From NCBI RefSeq assembly GCF_001077815.2, contig NZ_CP015441.1, forward strand, positions 1-64,000: 64,000 nt of DNA. Direction: 5' to 3'. Within the stretch, counting starts at the first letter, position 1. Each line of letters begins with the position of its first letter. Made by a program: the position numbers and the translations under genes. This stretch comes from Aurantiacibacter atlanticus. Lineage in GTDB: Bacteria > Pseudomonadota > Alphaproteobacteria > Sphingomonadales > Sphingomonadaceae. Below are positions 8,457-18,159 of this stretch, piece by piece. The notes below the pieces were generated by a model that was not told where the DNA came from, did not search any database, and was given only the letters and a program-made list of their open reading frames with translations.

Positions 8457-9440
8457 TTGGCCAAGGGTAATAAGGGCTTCGGTTCGCTGCTTACCGAATC
8501 GATCGATGATGACATCGAGGAGGGGGAGGCGGCGCCGGCAAGGAGCATAATGGCCAGTCGCAGCGAGGCGCTCAATCGCCTGGCATCGGGTAAGGTTGTA
8601 ACGGATCGCACGGAGTTCGTGGATCCAGCCCGCTGCCGGCCATGGCGTCTCCACAATCGCGATCTCGATCATCTATCGGAGGAGAGTTGCCGCGATCTCA
8701 TCGACGCCTTCCTTTCGGCGAAAAAGCAGCGCATCCCGGCAATCGTCAGGCGACTGCGCGACGACCCAGAGCATGATTACGAGATCATTGCCGGCGTCAG
8801 GCGCTGGTGGACGGTGCAGTGGCTGCGCGAGCACAACCATCCAGAGTTCGATTATCTGGTGACCGTCCAGCAACTTACCGACGAGGAGGCGTTCCGGGTA
8901 TCGGATGTCGAGAATCGGTCGCGCAAGGACATCACCGACTGGGAGCGCGCTCATGAGTACGAAGCGGCGCTGTCCGAATTCTACGAGGGCTCGCTTACCC
9001 AGATGGCCGAGCACCTCAACATATCGAAGTCCTGGCTCAGCCGGATGCTCAACGTCGCGCGGCTACCCGAGGAACTCATCGTAGCTTTTGCCGATCGTCA
9101 CGACATCACCGTGCGCATCGCGCGAGACCTTAAGCCGCTTGCCAACGAAATGCGCTCGCTTTCGGCGATGCGCAAGGAGACGGAGGCGATCCTTGCTGAA
9201 CGCAGCTCGGGGAGCGAACCGCTTTCCGGGCCTGAGACGGCTAAACGCCTGATCAGGGCGACCACCGCGCCTGGCAAGCCGAGGACGAAGGTCCAGACCG
9301 AAACCGTGCCGACCAAATCCGGTGTTCCGATGCTCTCGGTGACCAGGCCGACCAATGGGGCAGGGCTCACCATCAAGATCCTCCCGAATTCAGGAGCTAA
9401 TAAGACGACGATCATGGCGGCGATCGAAAAGCTTCTCTAA
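8457..9440 (+). CDS. parB: ParB partition protein
   Basis: A 327-aa centromere-binding protein. The ParB/Srx-like N-terminal domain has the box-II-like region YEIIAGVRRWWTVQWL, in place of the usual GERR, and VSDVENRSRKDITDWERA. It is followed by a helix-turn-helix (LTQMAEHLNISKSWLSRMLNVARLP) that would read the parS palindromes just upstream. The start is a TTG at 8457 with AAAGGAG eight bases before it; no ATG fits better. The stop overlaps the stop of the convergent DUF1612-like gene by four bases. Confidence 0.93.
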   Translation: MAKGNKGFGSLLTESIDDDIEEGEAAPARSIMASRSEALNRLASGKVVTDRTEFVDPARCRPWRLHNRDLDHLSEESCRDLIDAFLSAKKQRIPAIVRRLRDDPEHDYEIIAGVRRWWTVQWLREHNHPEFDYLVTVQQLTDEEAFRVSDVENRSRKDITDWERAHEYEAALSEFYEGSLTQMAEHLNISKSWLSRMLNVARLPEELIVAFADRHDITVRIARDLKPLANEMRSLSAMRKETEAILAERSSGSEPLSGPETAKRLIRATTAPGKPRTKVQTETVPTKSGVPMLSVTRPTNGAGLTIKILPNSGANKTTIMAAIEKLL

Positions 9441-10456
9441 GTTTCGGTGTGCTTTCGCGAATGATCCGACAGCATCTGATCGATCTCCGCCATTTCTCTG
9501 TCAAACTCGGCAAGAACAGTGTCGAGGGCCGGTGACGAGCGCGACGGGGAGGGCGGACGCCCGCGCGGGGGTGCAACAATCCCCAAGGCAATCCCGACAT
9601 CGGGAGTAACATAGAGACGCCAGCTCGTCCGACCGCTTGTTTCTACCAGCAGACCCTTTTCAGCCGCTCTTGAGAGGAGCTTCCCGGCTCCCGAGAGTGT
9701 GATGTCAAATCGGTCAACAAGTGTTCGCGCGGCCAGGAAGGGCGTCTCGAGTGCCAAGGTTCCTAACCGGGGAAGATGGCCCGGACGATGCTCGGCACCG
9801 ACAGCAGCGCCGTAGCGCATACGATAGCCCTCGAGGCGGCCGAGACGCCGCAACCCTTCGTCGGCTAGTTCTCGCAAGGATTTGAGCAAACGCTTAAGCT
9901 GGGCTTCCCGCGTGCCGTGAAGAAAGCGAAGGCCCGGGTCGCCGGTCACCAGGCAAGGGAGTGGGTTCCTGGTCAAATTCATTCGCCGCAGCAACTTGGG
10001 AAACGCCAGCCAGGGAGCGGGCGTGTTATCCTGCCGCGACCAGGAATCGAGAACGGCGAGGGCGCGGGCGAGGGGAGGGGCGTCGCGCCAGCCATCGGGA
10101 ATGTCGAAGGTAAAGGGTATGTCCTCGCGCCAATGACGGTCGTGACCGGCTGCCAGCTCTGCGGCCCAATCGGCGTAAGCGCCGAACGGATCGCCCGCGG
10201 TGACAACGGGGGGGCGGCCCGGGATCGAAACGCCGGTGAAATGTGAAATTACGTCGATTTCGTCGATTTCGTGCCGCTGCAGCCTCAGAGCTGTGGCGTA
10301 GCCGGTCCAGCTGGCTCGCAGCATCCACGCGGGGGCAACCGAACTGGCGGATATCCGGGCGTCAAGGCGACCGATCGATGCCATCGTTCGGCCGAACTCA
10401 TCGACCAGATCGGGCGACCAGAGTATCGCACAAAGAGGACGAGCCGGACGTGACAT
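9437..10456 (-). CDS. DUF1612/RHE_PE00001-like plasmid protein
   Basis: A 339-aa protein beginning MSRPARPLCAILWSP. I recognise the general form of the RHE_PE00001 family (DUF1612 plus a C-terminal helix-turn-helix), found on rhizobial and sphingomonad plasmids near replication and partition genes. The C-terminal part (FDITLSGAGKLLSRAAEKGLLVETSGR) looks like a winged helix-turn-helix, and the tail is acidic. No catalytic motif is visible and the function is unknown; a DNA-binding plasmid-maintenance role is inferred from location. It is convergent with parB. Confidence 0.7.
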   Translation of the reverse strand: MSRPARPLCAILWSPDLVDEFGRTMASIGRLDARISASSVAPAWMLRASWTGYATALRLQRHEIDEIDVISHFTGVSIPGRPPVVTAGDPFGAYADWAAELAAGHDRHWREDIPFTFDIPDGWRDAPPLARALAVLDSWSRQDNTPAPWLAFPKLLRRMNLTRNPLPCLVTGDPGLRFLHGTREAQLKRLLKSLRELADEGLRRLGRLEGYRMRYGAAVGAEHRPGHLPRLGTLALETPFLAARTLVDRFDITLSGAGKLLSRAAEKGLLVETSGRTSWRLYVTPDVGIALGIVAPPRGRPPSPSRSSPALDTVLAEFDREMAEIDQMLSDHSRKHTET

Positions 10457-10512
10457 GTATCAATAGTAGCTTAAAACGAGCGGTTCAGTCCACTGAGGAA
10501 GGCACGTAATGT

Positions 10513-10531
10513 TGATAATGCCTGCTTATCA
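10513..10531. repeat. 19-bp dyad upstream of the recombinase gene
   Basis: TGATAA and TTATCA are separated by seven bases, about 40 bp before the recombinase start. The form suits a recombinase core site (two arms with a 6-8 bp spacer) or an operator. The assignment is tentative. Confidence 0.4.
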
Positions 10532-10570
10532 CTACTAGACAGATGGTGGAAATGTGCGCAAGCCCGTCGA

Positions 10571-11743
10571 ATGGCTTCCGAAATCGCTCCAAACGGCGTC
10601 CCCGCGTATTTGTCGAACGAACTTGCGGACCGAAAGGGCGAACCCGTGGTCGCGACCGTCGCCGCGCTCGGCGGTGCTGGATCGGCGATCGATCCGGCCG
10701 TGATCGACGCGGCGGTTCGCGCTTGGGCGGCCAATACCAAACGCGCGTTCCTGTCGGATCTTGCGTTATGGAACGAATGGTGTCGGGTAAATGGAGTTCG
10801 GGCGCCGGGAGCGGACGCGCGACTGGTTGCGGATTGGGTAAGGGCGCTTGGCGGCCTGGAAACCGAGCGACGGCTGCGCACCCCGATCAAGAGACGCGCG
10901 CCCGCGACAATCGCGCGCTATCTCGTCCATGTCGGAATGGCCTATAGGATGGCGGGGCTGACCGATCCGACCGCGGCACCGCTGGTGAAGCTCGAATTGA
11001 AGGCCATGCGCCGTGCGCGTGGCACCCGCCAGCGCCAGGCAAAGGGGATCCGCTACAAGGGAGATATCGCCGATCTCGACGGACCGCCTACGGGCGTGTG
11101 CCTGGCGCATCTTCTGAAAGCCTGCCGCCGCGACTGGCTGGGCGTGCGCGATGCGGCGCTCCTGCGGGTCGCCTATGACACCGCCTGCCGGCGTTCCGAA
11201 CTGGTGGCGATCGAGATCGATCATATCGAGGCGGGCGAGGGCGGGGCAGGGGTGCTGTTCATCCCCTCGAGCAAGACCGATACCGAAGGGGAGGGCGCCT
11301 ATGCCTATCTGTCGCCGAGAACGATGGAGGCTATCCGCGTCTGGAAGAAGGCGGTCGATATCCGTTCGGGACCGCTGCTGCGGCGGGTCGAGGTGCATTT
11401 CGACGGATCGGTCAGCCGGGTCGGCAATCGTCCGATGCATCCTAACAGTATCACGCTGATATACCGTAGGATGGTGCGCGCGGCGCATGCGAAAGGACTG
11501 CTGGGCGAAATGAGCGAACAACGGCTAGAGCGGTGGGTGAGCGACATCTCGAGCCATTCAATCAGGGTCGGGGTGGCTCAAGACAATTTTGCGGCGGGGG
11601 AGGGGCTGCCCGCGATCATGCAAGCCTATCGCTGGCGCGATCCAGCAACGGTAATGCGCTATGGGGCTAAGCTCGCCGCGCAAAGCGGAGCCAGCGCGCG
11701 CCTCGCAAAGCGGTTCTCATCACATGAGTCGGGCGACCGTTAA
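10571..11743 (+). CDS. Tyrosine-type recombinase/integrase (plasmid type)
   Basis: A 390-aa recombinase. The N-terminal SAM-like domain (TKRAFLSDLALWNEWCRVNG) covers about residues 45-160. The catalytic domain has the first Arg in DTACRRSELVAI, a conserved Lys in SSKTDTEGEG, the H-S-I-R box in SSHSIRVGVAQ, and the Tyr in VMRYGAKL. The second His position is occupied by YRWRD, a Trp-containing variant common in this plasmid family. It is adjacent to the replicon and may act as a multimer resolvase or integrase. The start has only a weak ribosome site, and nearby ATGs are out of frame. Confidence 0.88.
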   Translation: MASEIAPNGVPAYLSNELADRKGEPVVATVAALGGAGSAIDPAVIDAAVRAWAANTKRAFLSDLALWNEWCRVNGVRAPGADARLVADWVRALGGLETERRLRTPIKRRAPATIARYLVHVGMAYRMAGLTDPTAAPLVKLELKAMRRARGTRQRQAKGIRYKGDIADLDGPPTGVCLAHLLKACRRDWLGVRDAALLRVAYDTACRRSELVAIEIDHIEAGEGGAGVLFIPSSKTDTEGEGAYAYLSPRTMEAIRVWKKAVDIRSGPLLRRVEVHFDGSVSRVGNRPMHPNSITLIYRRMVRAAHAKGLLGEMSEQRLERWVSDISSHSIRVGVAQDNFAAGEGLPAIMQAYRWRDPATVMRYGAKLAAQSGASARLAKRFSSHESGDR

Positions 11744-11877
11744 CGCTCGGCAAGGTGATTTCGTCGCCGCTTTTCGGGCGGCCATCAAACAAGAACGATG
11801 TCGGCTTTGCGCCCCAAATTCGGTCATTTTACGGGCAGAATGCTGATCCCGGAAGCGGGCATTCCGGGAAGACATCT

Positions 11878-12275
11878 TCACACGATGAACGAGAGCGAAT
11901 TGCCGAAATTGTGAAGCAGAACCGGCAGGAGCAGGCTTCCGGTGCGCAAACGCAGCCAGACCGCGATAAAGGCTGGGATTGCCGTCAGCGCCATCGTGAT
12001 GGGATCGAAGGCAAAGCTGTCGTCCGAGAAGCCACAGGCATGTGCCAATCCGAACAGGAAGCACGACAGGACCGCGCCCCATCCCCAATCGACCCGAGGA
12101 ACCGTCTCCTTCCGGTGAAAGCCTGATCCAGCGCGAACAGCAGGATGCCACGATAGAAGAGCTCCTCCTCCAAACCCGTTATGGTGAGCTGAAACGCGAT
12201 ATCTTCGCCGCTAGCCGGGTTTCCAGGGAAGATGAGAGCTATGACGTAGTGTCGCCGAAGCCGTTCGGTCTTCAT
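11878..12275 (-). pseudogene. CPBP intramembrane protease, truncated and frameshifted
   Basis: The minus strand carries the three conserved CPBP motifs in two frames. EELFYRGILLFALDQAF gives the EExxxR motif in the first frame. FGLAHACGFSD and LLHNFGNS give the two His motifs in the frame beginning near 12095. A single missing base near 12095-12105, at the GRRRFLG segment, separates them. The usual N-terminal membrane helices are absent, so the gene is both truncated and frameshifted. The 235 bp between this remnant and the NDH-2 gene hold no recognisable gene. Confidence 0.8.
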
Positions 12276-12510
12276 GCGACCGCCATGCCTACCGCTGCTT
12301 AGTCAACTGAGGTAGATCGACGCCAAAGACAGATACGCTGATCTTAGATGCGGTTTGGCTTCGAGCGCTTCCTGCGATCAAGTGCAAGCTAGGTCGCGAC
12401 AACTTGCAGGTGATGGATAGCGAGGCCAGGCGAGCCTTCGAATGGTCCTAGATGGCGGTGCGGGAGCATGCTTTCATCATGGTCAACTATTTGAATATTG
12501 GCTGAGACCG

Positions 12511-13914
12511 CTACTTGTCATCGGGCCGCCCGCTTTCTGGGTCGCTGAGCGGCGGCTGCCGGGCATCGCTTGTGGTTGATCCCGTCAACAACCGCGCCCC
12601 GCGTCCGTAAGTAAACCATGCCCAAGCCCAGTTGACATAGACGACCAGGCGGCTGCGAAAGTCCACAAGCAGCATCAAATGTATAAGTGACCAGACCAGC
12701 CAGGCGAGAAATCCCGTGAGCCGGAGCCTGCCGAATTGCGCCGCCGCACGCGAGCGCCCGATCACCGCCATGGTACCATAGTCGCGGTAGCGGAAGGCGC
12801 CGGGCTCGCGCCGACCGGCGATACGGGCCGCGAGCAGCTTCCCGACATATGTGCCCTGCTGCTTGGCAACTGGTGCAAGAGCCGGCAAGCGCTCGTCGCC
12901 GCCTGCTTCGAAACTTGCGACGTCCCCGATCGCAAAGATGTTTGGATGACCCGGCACCGAACAATCGGACCGGACCGTTACAGCCCCGTTGCGGACCCCA
13001 TCGATTCCAAGCCATTCAGCAGCCGGACGGGCCTCAGTGCCGGCACACCACAGCACGGCTCCGGTATCTATCCGCTCGCTACCGAGCACCACGCCGGTGG
13101 GATCGATTGCCTCGACGGCCGTGCCAATCCGCACCTCCACCCCCATCGAGGTTAGAGCTTCGGTCGCATAGGTCGAAAGCGCGGGATCGAAACCCGACAG
13201 CAAACGGCCGCCCGCCTCGCATAGGACCACACGCGTGTCGCGCGGATCGATGCGAGAGAAATCGCGCGCCAAAGTCGCGCGTGCGAGTTCGGAGATGGTC
13301 CCAGCCAGTTCCACGCCAGTTGGGCCGCCCCCAACAATAGCAAAGGTCAGGAGGCGTCGTATCTCTGCGTCGTCGGTCGACTGCTCGGCCCGCTCGAACG
13401 CTTCCAGCAACCGCGCGCGGATGGCAAGCGCATCCTCAATCGTCTTGAGAACCAGCGTGTGTTCGCGCCAGTTGTCCTGTCCAAAAAAGCTCGAGGCCGA
13501 TCCCGTGGCGAGTACGAGATAATCGTATGGCAACCGATGCCCATCGCGCAGCAGCACCGAGCGCGCCCTGATATCGACGCCTGTAACCTCCGCCATCAAC
13601 ACACTTAGGTTTGACCCGCCGCGCATCAGCACACGGGTGGCCGTAGCGATATCGGACGGGGAAAGCGCCGCAGTCGCGACCTGGTATAGCAGCGGTTGAA
13701 ACAGGTGATGATTGGTTTGGTCGATCAGCGTCACTTCCGCGGCATTGCCGCGAAGAGCGCGCGCCGCAGCCATGCCGCCGAAACCGGCGCCGACGATGAC
13801 GACCCGGGGGCGGTTCGTCGATTCGGGATGAGACAGGTTCAGCGAAAGCGTTTGGCCTTGCAATTGGGTCTTCCTATTGCGACGAGCGATGATATGTAAA
13901 CTTATTCGTTTCAT
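12511..13914 (-). CDS. Type II NADH dehydrogenase-like FAD oxidoreductase (NDH-2)
   Basis: A 467-aa single-subunit respiratory NADH:quinone oxidoreductase, non-proton-pumping and bound to the inner face of the membrane. The FAD-binding Rossmann motif VVIVGAGFGGMAAA lies near residue 38, the NAD(P)-binding motif FAIVGGGPTGVELAG near 192, and the C-terminal FAD motif NIFAIGDVA near 330. The C-terminal hydrophobic stretch (FLAWLVWSLIHLMLLVDF) fits membrane attachment. The first ATG at 13914 is only 9 bp from the ATG of the divergent efflux gene. A TTG at 13863 with AGGAAGA upstream is an equally likely start and would leave room for promoters. It could supply electrons to the oxidase genes at 53-57 kb. 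Confidence 0.92.
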   Translation of the reverse strand: MKRISLHIIARRNRKTQLQGQTLSLNLSHPESTNRPRVVIVGAGFGGMAAARALRGNAAEVTLIDQTNHHLFQPLLYQVATAALSPSDIATATRVLMRGGSNLSVLMAEVTGVDIRARSVLLRDGHRLPYDYLVLATGSASSFFGQDNWREHTLVLKTIEDALAIRARLLEAFERAEQSTDDAEIRRLLTFAIVGGGPTGVELAGTISELARATLARDFSRIDPRDTRVVLCEAGGRLLSGFDPALSTYATEALTSMGVEVRIGTAVEAIDPTGVVLGSERIDTGAVLWCAGTEARPAAEWLGIDGVRNGAVTVRSDCSVPGHPNIFAIGDVASFEAGGDERLPALAPVAKQQGTYVGKLLAARIAGRREPGAFRYRDYGTMAVIGRSRAAAQFGRLRLTGFLAWLVWSLIHLMLLVDFRSRLVVYVNWAWAWFTYGRGARLLTGSTTSDARQPPLSDPESGRPDDK

Positions 13915-13923
13915 TTTGGGCGC

Positions 13924-15012
13924 ATGTCAAAGTCTGATTCGCGCCGAACCATTTTCAGACCCAAATTCTTCATGCTGCGCATATTCGTTTCGCTAATTTT
14001 CGCATGCCTTGTTGCAGGTTGCGACGATGCTCCCATTCCGGAGGAGGCCGATCGGCGTCCGGTCAAACTCTACACCGTGGCGGCAGGCGGTCAGGCGAGG
14101 ACTTACGAGTTTCCCGCGATCATCGAGGCAAGCACATCTTCGGATCTAACCTTCGATGTGCCGGGCAAGATCGTCCGGCTGACGGTGGACCAGGGCGATT
14201 TCGTCAGGGCCGGCACGGTGATCGCGCAGCTCGACCAGACCATCGCGCGCAACCAGCTCGTCCAGGCACGCGAACAGTACGAGGCGGCACAGGATGCATT
14301 CCGCCGCGCCGACGCGCTGGTCGGCGAAGGCGCGATTCCGCGGGCAGTGCACGTTCAGCGCGAAACGCAGCGCGACACTGCGCGAGCCGAACTTGACAAT
14401 GCGCGCGAGCAGTTGGAGAAGACCGTCTTGCGGGCGCCCTTTTCGGGCCGCGTGGCCAGGCGACTGACCGAGCCGTTCGAATATGTTTCGCCGCAGCAGC
14501 CGGTCGTGACCTTACAGACCGCCGGTTCCGCCAAGGTGGTGGTCCAGGTTCCCTCGTCCATCGTTGCCAATGCCGAGCAGCGGGCCCCGATCAACGCGGC
14601 GATCGCGCTCGACAGTCTTCCCGACAGGCGGTTCGCGGCCCGGTTCGGCTCGTTCGCCACCGACGCCACGCGTCAGTCGCTCACCTACGAGGCGACGTTC
14701 CTGTTCGATCCGCCTTCCGGCGCGCTGATCCTGCCGGGCATGACGGGAACACTGCATGTCGAGCTCGATACCGATGATGCCGAGATGCCGGCTGTGCCAC
14801 TGGAAGCGATCGTTGGGCGTGACGAAAAGACATTCGTCTGGCGCGTGGACCGCAGGACGGGAGCCATCGCGCTGCGCCGCGTCACCGTAGGCAAGGGAGC
14901 AGGCGGAATGCTGCCTGTAACTGCCGGCATCGGCCGCGGAGACCTGATAGTGGCTGCTGGCGTGGCCAATCTCGAAGAGGGGATGAAAGTCCGCCCCTAC
15001 GAGCGGGACTGA
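13924..15012 (+). CDS. RND efflux periplasmic adaptor (membrane fusion protein)
   Basis: A 362-aa lipoprotein adaptor. The signal segment ends in the lipobox LVAGC (Cys near residue 33), followed by a lipoyl half (DVPGKIVRLTVDQGDFVRAG), a coiled-coil hairpin of about 60 residues, the second lipoyl half (LRAPFSGRVARRL) and beta-barrel domains. It is the first gene of an RND tripartite operon, with 3 bp before the pump gene. Translation may begin at Met17, which gives a more usual signal peptide. It links the inner-membrane pump to the outer-membrane channel. Confidence 0.92.
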   Translation: MSKSDSRRTIFRPKFFMLRIFVSLIFACLVAGCDDAPIPEEADRRPVKLYTVAAGGQARTYEFPAIIEASTSSDLTFDVPGKIVRLTVDQGDFVRAGTVIAQLDQTIARNQLVQAREQYEAAQDAFRRADALVGEGAIPRAVHVQRETQRDTARAELDNAREQLEKTVLRAPFSGRVARRLTEPFEYVSPQQPVVTLQTAGSAKVVVQVPSSIVANAEQRAPINAAIALDSLPDRRFAARFGSFATDATRQSLTYEATFLFDPPSGALILPGMTGTLHVELDTDDAEMPAVPLEAIVGRDEKTFVWRVDRRTGAIALRRVTVGKGAGGMLPVTAGIGRGDLIVAAGVANLEEGMKVRPYERD

Positions 15013-15015
15013 GCC

Positions 15016-18000
15016 ATGTCGTTTAATCCCGCCGTCTTCTCGATCAGGAATCGCCTGCTCATCCTGCTCGTCATCATCGGGACGATCGTTGCCGGGATGG
15101 CGGCCTATGGGTCGCTGCCGCGCTTCGAGGATCCCGAGTTCACCATCCGCCGCGCTGTCGTGGTAACACCCTATCCTGGCGGATCGCCGATGGAGGTCGC
15201 CACCGAGGTCACCCAGCGTCTCGAGCGGGAGATCGGGCAGATGCAGGAGGTGAAGGAGATTGTTTCGACCTCCGAGGCGGGCCAGTCGCGCATCGAGGTG
15301 GAGATCAAGTACGAGTTCGGGCGCAACAAGGAACAGCTCCAGATCGTCTGGACCAAGCTGCGCAACCGCGTGGCCGATGCCGCCCGGCTGCTTCCGCCCG
15401 GGGCAGGTCCCTCGATCGTCAACGACGATTTCGGCGACGTCTTCGGCATCTTCTACATGCTAACCGCCGATGGTTATTCGCCGGCCGAGCTGTACGACTA
15501 TGCCGAAAAGCTGCGCACCGACCTGAGCGGTGTGGAGGGTGTGGGCAAGGTGGTGCTGTCGGGCGAGCAACGCGAGGCCTTCTATGTCGAGATCATGCGC
15601 GAGCGGGTCGCGGCGCTGGGGCTGTCGGTGCAGAGCGTCTATCAGGATCTAGCACAGCAGAATTCCGTCGTCGCAGCGGGCAGCGTGCGCGTCGGCGACC
15701 AGCGTCTGGAGATCGTTCCCACCGGCGAGATCGATTCGGTCGAGGAATTGCGCGATCTGCCGGTGATGACCGGCCAGGAAGGCGCGGTCGTGAGACTGGG
15801 CGATCTGGCCCGCGTGACGCGCGGCTATGTCGATCCGCCGATGCAGATCCTGCGCTACAATGGCAGGCCGGCGGTGGGCATGGGCATCTCGAATGCGACC
15901 GGCACAAATGTGGTCGAGGTCGGCGAGGCGATCGAAGCCAAGCTGCGCGCGAGCGAGAGCGACCGCCCGATCGGCATCGAGATCCACGAATTCTACCACC
16001 AGGGCAAGGTGGTGTCGGACGCGATCGGCGATTTCGTGATCAATGTCGCGACGGCGCTCGTCATCGTGGTGGTCACGCTGCTGATCTTCATGGGCTGGCG
16101 CTCGGCCGTGGTCATCGGCGCCGTGCTCATGCTCACCGTCGCGGCGACGCTGGCTGGGATGAATGCCGGCGGGATACCGATGCACCGCATCTCGCTGGGC
16201 GCGCTGATCATCGCGCTGGGAATGATGGTGGACAACGCCATCGTCGTGGTCGAGGGGATGCTCGTCGGCCTCAAGCAGGGCAAAAACAGGCTGGAGGCGG
16301 CGCGCGCGATCGTGGGCCAGATGCTGTGGCCGCTACTAGGAGGCACGCTGGTCGGCATCATCGCCTTCGCCCCGATCGGCCTCGCCCCCGGGCAGGTCGC
16401 CGAATACACCAATCACCTGTTCTGGGTGATGATGATCTCGCTCTTGTTCTCGTGGTTCTTCGCGGTCACCGTAGCGCCTTTTCTCGCCAACTGGCTGTTC
16501 GAGAAGGAGGAGGATGCTGCCGCTTCCGGCACTGATCGGGAGACAGGATTCGATGCAGGCCACGACGGTCTCGAGGACGAGGCCGCCCCGCAGCGCGAAG
16601 CCGGCCGGATCGGCACCGCCTATCGCGAATGGCTCGCGCGCGCGCTGCGCCATCGCTGGCGTACCATGGGCCTGACCGGGGGGTTGTTCGCCGTCTCCCT
16701 TGTGGGCTTCGCGTTCGTGGAACAGGGTTTCTTTCCCGCCTCCACCACGCCGCATTTGATGGTCGATTACTGGCTGCCTGCGGGCACCGATATCGAGCGG
16801 ACCAATGCCGACCTGGAGGAGATTGAGGAGGATCTGGCGACGATGGACGGCGTTACTGACGTTCAGACCGTGGTCGGCATGGGTACCTTGCGTTACAAGC
16901 TGGTCTATCAGCCCGAGGCGCCGACATCCTCCTTCGGCCAGATGATCCTGCGGGTTGAGGACGCCTCGACGCTCGAGCGGCTGCAGGCAGATGTGCATGC
17001 CTATTTGCAAGAGAACGCCCCCGAAGCGCGCGCCAAGGTCTGGCTGTTCGAACTGGGGCCGGGTGGCGGCTCGAAGATCGAGGCGCAGTTTTCGGGGCCC
17101 GATCCGGCGGTTCTGCAGAGCCTGGCGCAGCAGGCCAAGGATGTCTTCGCCGAGGACGAAGCGGCCATCCTCGTGAAGGATGACTGGCGCGAGCAGGTGC
17201 CGGTCATCCACCCGCTCTATTCCGAAACGCGCGCGCGTCGCCTTGGCGTCAGCCGCGAGGACGTGGCCGAGGCCTTGCAGGGCACGTTCGCGGGCCGTCC
17301 GATAGGCGTCTTCCGCGAGGGCGACGACCTGATCCCGATCATCGCCCGCTCGCCCGAAAGCGAAACGCGCGACGCGCAGAACATGGAAGCAATCCAGGTG
17401 TTCAGCGCCAGCGGCGCCTCGCTTCCGCTGCAGGAAGTGATCGACGGTTTCGAGACCCGCTGGCGTCATTCGCAGATTCAGCGGATCGATCAGCGCTGGG
17501 CAATCAACGCCCAGGCCGATCCCGCGCCGGGCGAAACCGCCAACCGTCTGCTCGATCGCGTGCGCGGAGACGTCGAGGCGATCGAACTGCCTTCCAGCTA
17601 CCATTTCGAATGGGACGGCCAGGAAGGAACGAGCACCGAGGCGATCGATTCGCTGATTGGCGTGGTCCCGCTCGGTGTCATCGGCATGGTGCTGGTGGTA
17701 ATCGTGCTGTTCAACGCAGTGCGCCAGCCGGTGATCATTTTCATGATCGTGCCGCTGGCGATCATCGGCGTAACCATCGGCCTGCTCTTCACCGGCATAG
17801 CGATGGAGTTCATCGCCATTCTCGGTGTGCTCTCGCTCTCGGGCCTGCTGATCAAGAACGCGATCGTGCTGGTCGATCAGATGGATATCGAGATCGGCGA
17901 GGGCAAACCGCGTTTCGATGCCATCATTGAGGCAGCCTATGATCGCGCCCGCCCGGTCATCCTGAGTTCGCTGACGACGGTACTCGGCGTCATCCCACTG

Positions 18001-18156
18001 CTGTTCGACGCCTTCTTCAAGGCGATGGCCGTGGTCCTGGCCTTCGGGCTGGCCTTCGGGACGGTACTGACCCTGTTCGTGGTGCCGGTCCTCTATGCAA
18101 TCTTCTTCAAGATCGGCCCTGACGAGACCGCAGCCGAGCCACAGGGGGCAAGTTGA
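15016..18156 (+). CDS. RND multidrug efflux pump, inner-membrane permease
   Basis: A 1,046-aa proton-driven transporter of the HAE-1/AcrB-like group with the normal repeat of two six-helix halves and two large periplasmic loops. The TM4 motif reads GMMVDNAIVVVEGM, so one of the two AcrB aspartates is Asn, as in several family members. The second half has GLLIKNAIVLVDQM. The periplasmic segment FGRNKEQLQIVWTKLRNRV is characteristic of the branch. It is co-transcribed with adaptor and channel genes. The substrate cannot be told from sequence; hydrophobic drugs or solvents are typical. Confidence 0.95.
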   Translation: MSFNPAVFSIRNRLLILLVIIGTIVAGMAAYGSLPRFEDPEFTIRRAVVVTPYPGGSPMEVATEVTQRLEREIGQMQEVKEIVSTSEAGQSRIEVEIKYEFGRNKEQLQIVWTKLRNRVADAARLLPPGAGPSIVNDDFGDVFGIFYMLTADGYSPAELYDYAEKLRTDLSGVEGVGKVVLSGEQREAFYVEIMRERVAALGLSVQSVYQDLAQQNSVVAAGSVRVGDQRLEIVPTGEIDSVEELRDLPVMTGQEGAVVRLGDLARVTRGYVDPPMQILRYNGRPAVGMGISNATGTNVVEVGEAIEAKLRASESDRPIGIEIHEFYHQGKVVSDAIGDFVINVATALVIVVVTLLIFMGWRSAVVIGAVLMLTVAATLAGMNAGGIPMHRISLGALIIALGMMVDNAIVVVEGMLVGLKQGKNRLEAARAIVGQMLWPLLGGTLVGIIAFAPIGLAPGQVAEYTNHLFWVMMISLLFSWFFAVTVAPFLANWLFEKEEDAAASGTDRETGFDAGHDGLEDEAAPQREAGRIGTAYREWLARALRHRWRTMGLTGGLFAVSLVGFAFVEQGFFPASTTPHLMVDYWLPAGTDIERTNADLEEIEEDLATMDGVTDVQTVVGMGTLRYKLVYQPEAPTSSFGQMILRVEDASTLERLQADVHAYLQENAPEARAKVWLFELGPGGGSKIEAQFSGPDPAVLQSLAQQAKDVFAEDEAAILVKDDWREQVPVIHPLYSETRARRLGVSREDVAEALQGTFAGRPIGVFREGDDLIPIIARSPESETRDAQNMEAIQVFSASGASLPLQEVIDGFETRWRHSQIQRIDQRWAINAQADPAPGETANRLLDRVRGDVEAIELPSSYHFEWDGQEGTSTEAIDSLIGVVPLGVIGMVLVVIVLFNAVRQPVIIFMIVPLAIIGVTIGLLFTGIAMEFIAILGVLSLSGLLIKNAIVLVDQMDIEIGEGKPRFDAIIEAAYDRARPVILSSLTTVLGVIPLLFDAFFKAMAVVLAFGLAFGTVLTLFVVPVLYAIFFKIGPDETAAEPQGAS

Positions 18157-18159
18157 ACC

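Noticed and set aside
16336..17604. 422-codon minus-strand frame inside the RND pump
   Set aside because: Shadow of the pump gene, low-complexity His/Gln/Gly-rich, no ribosome site.
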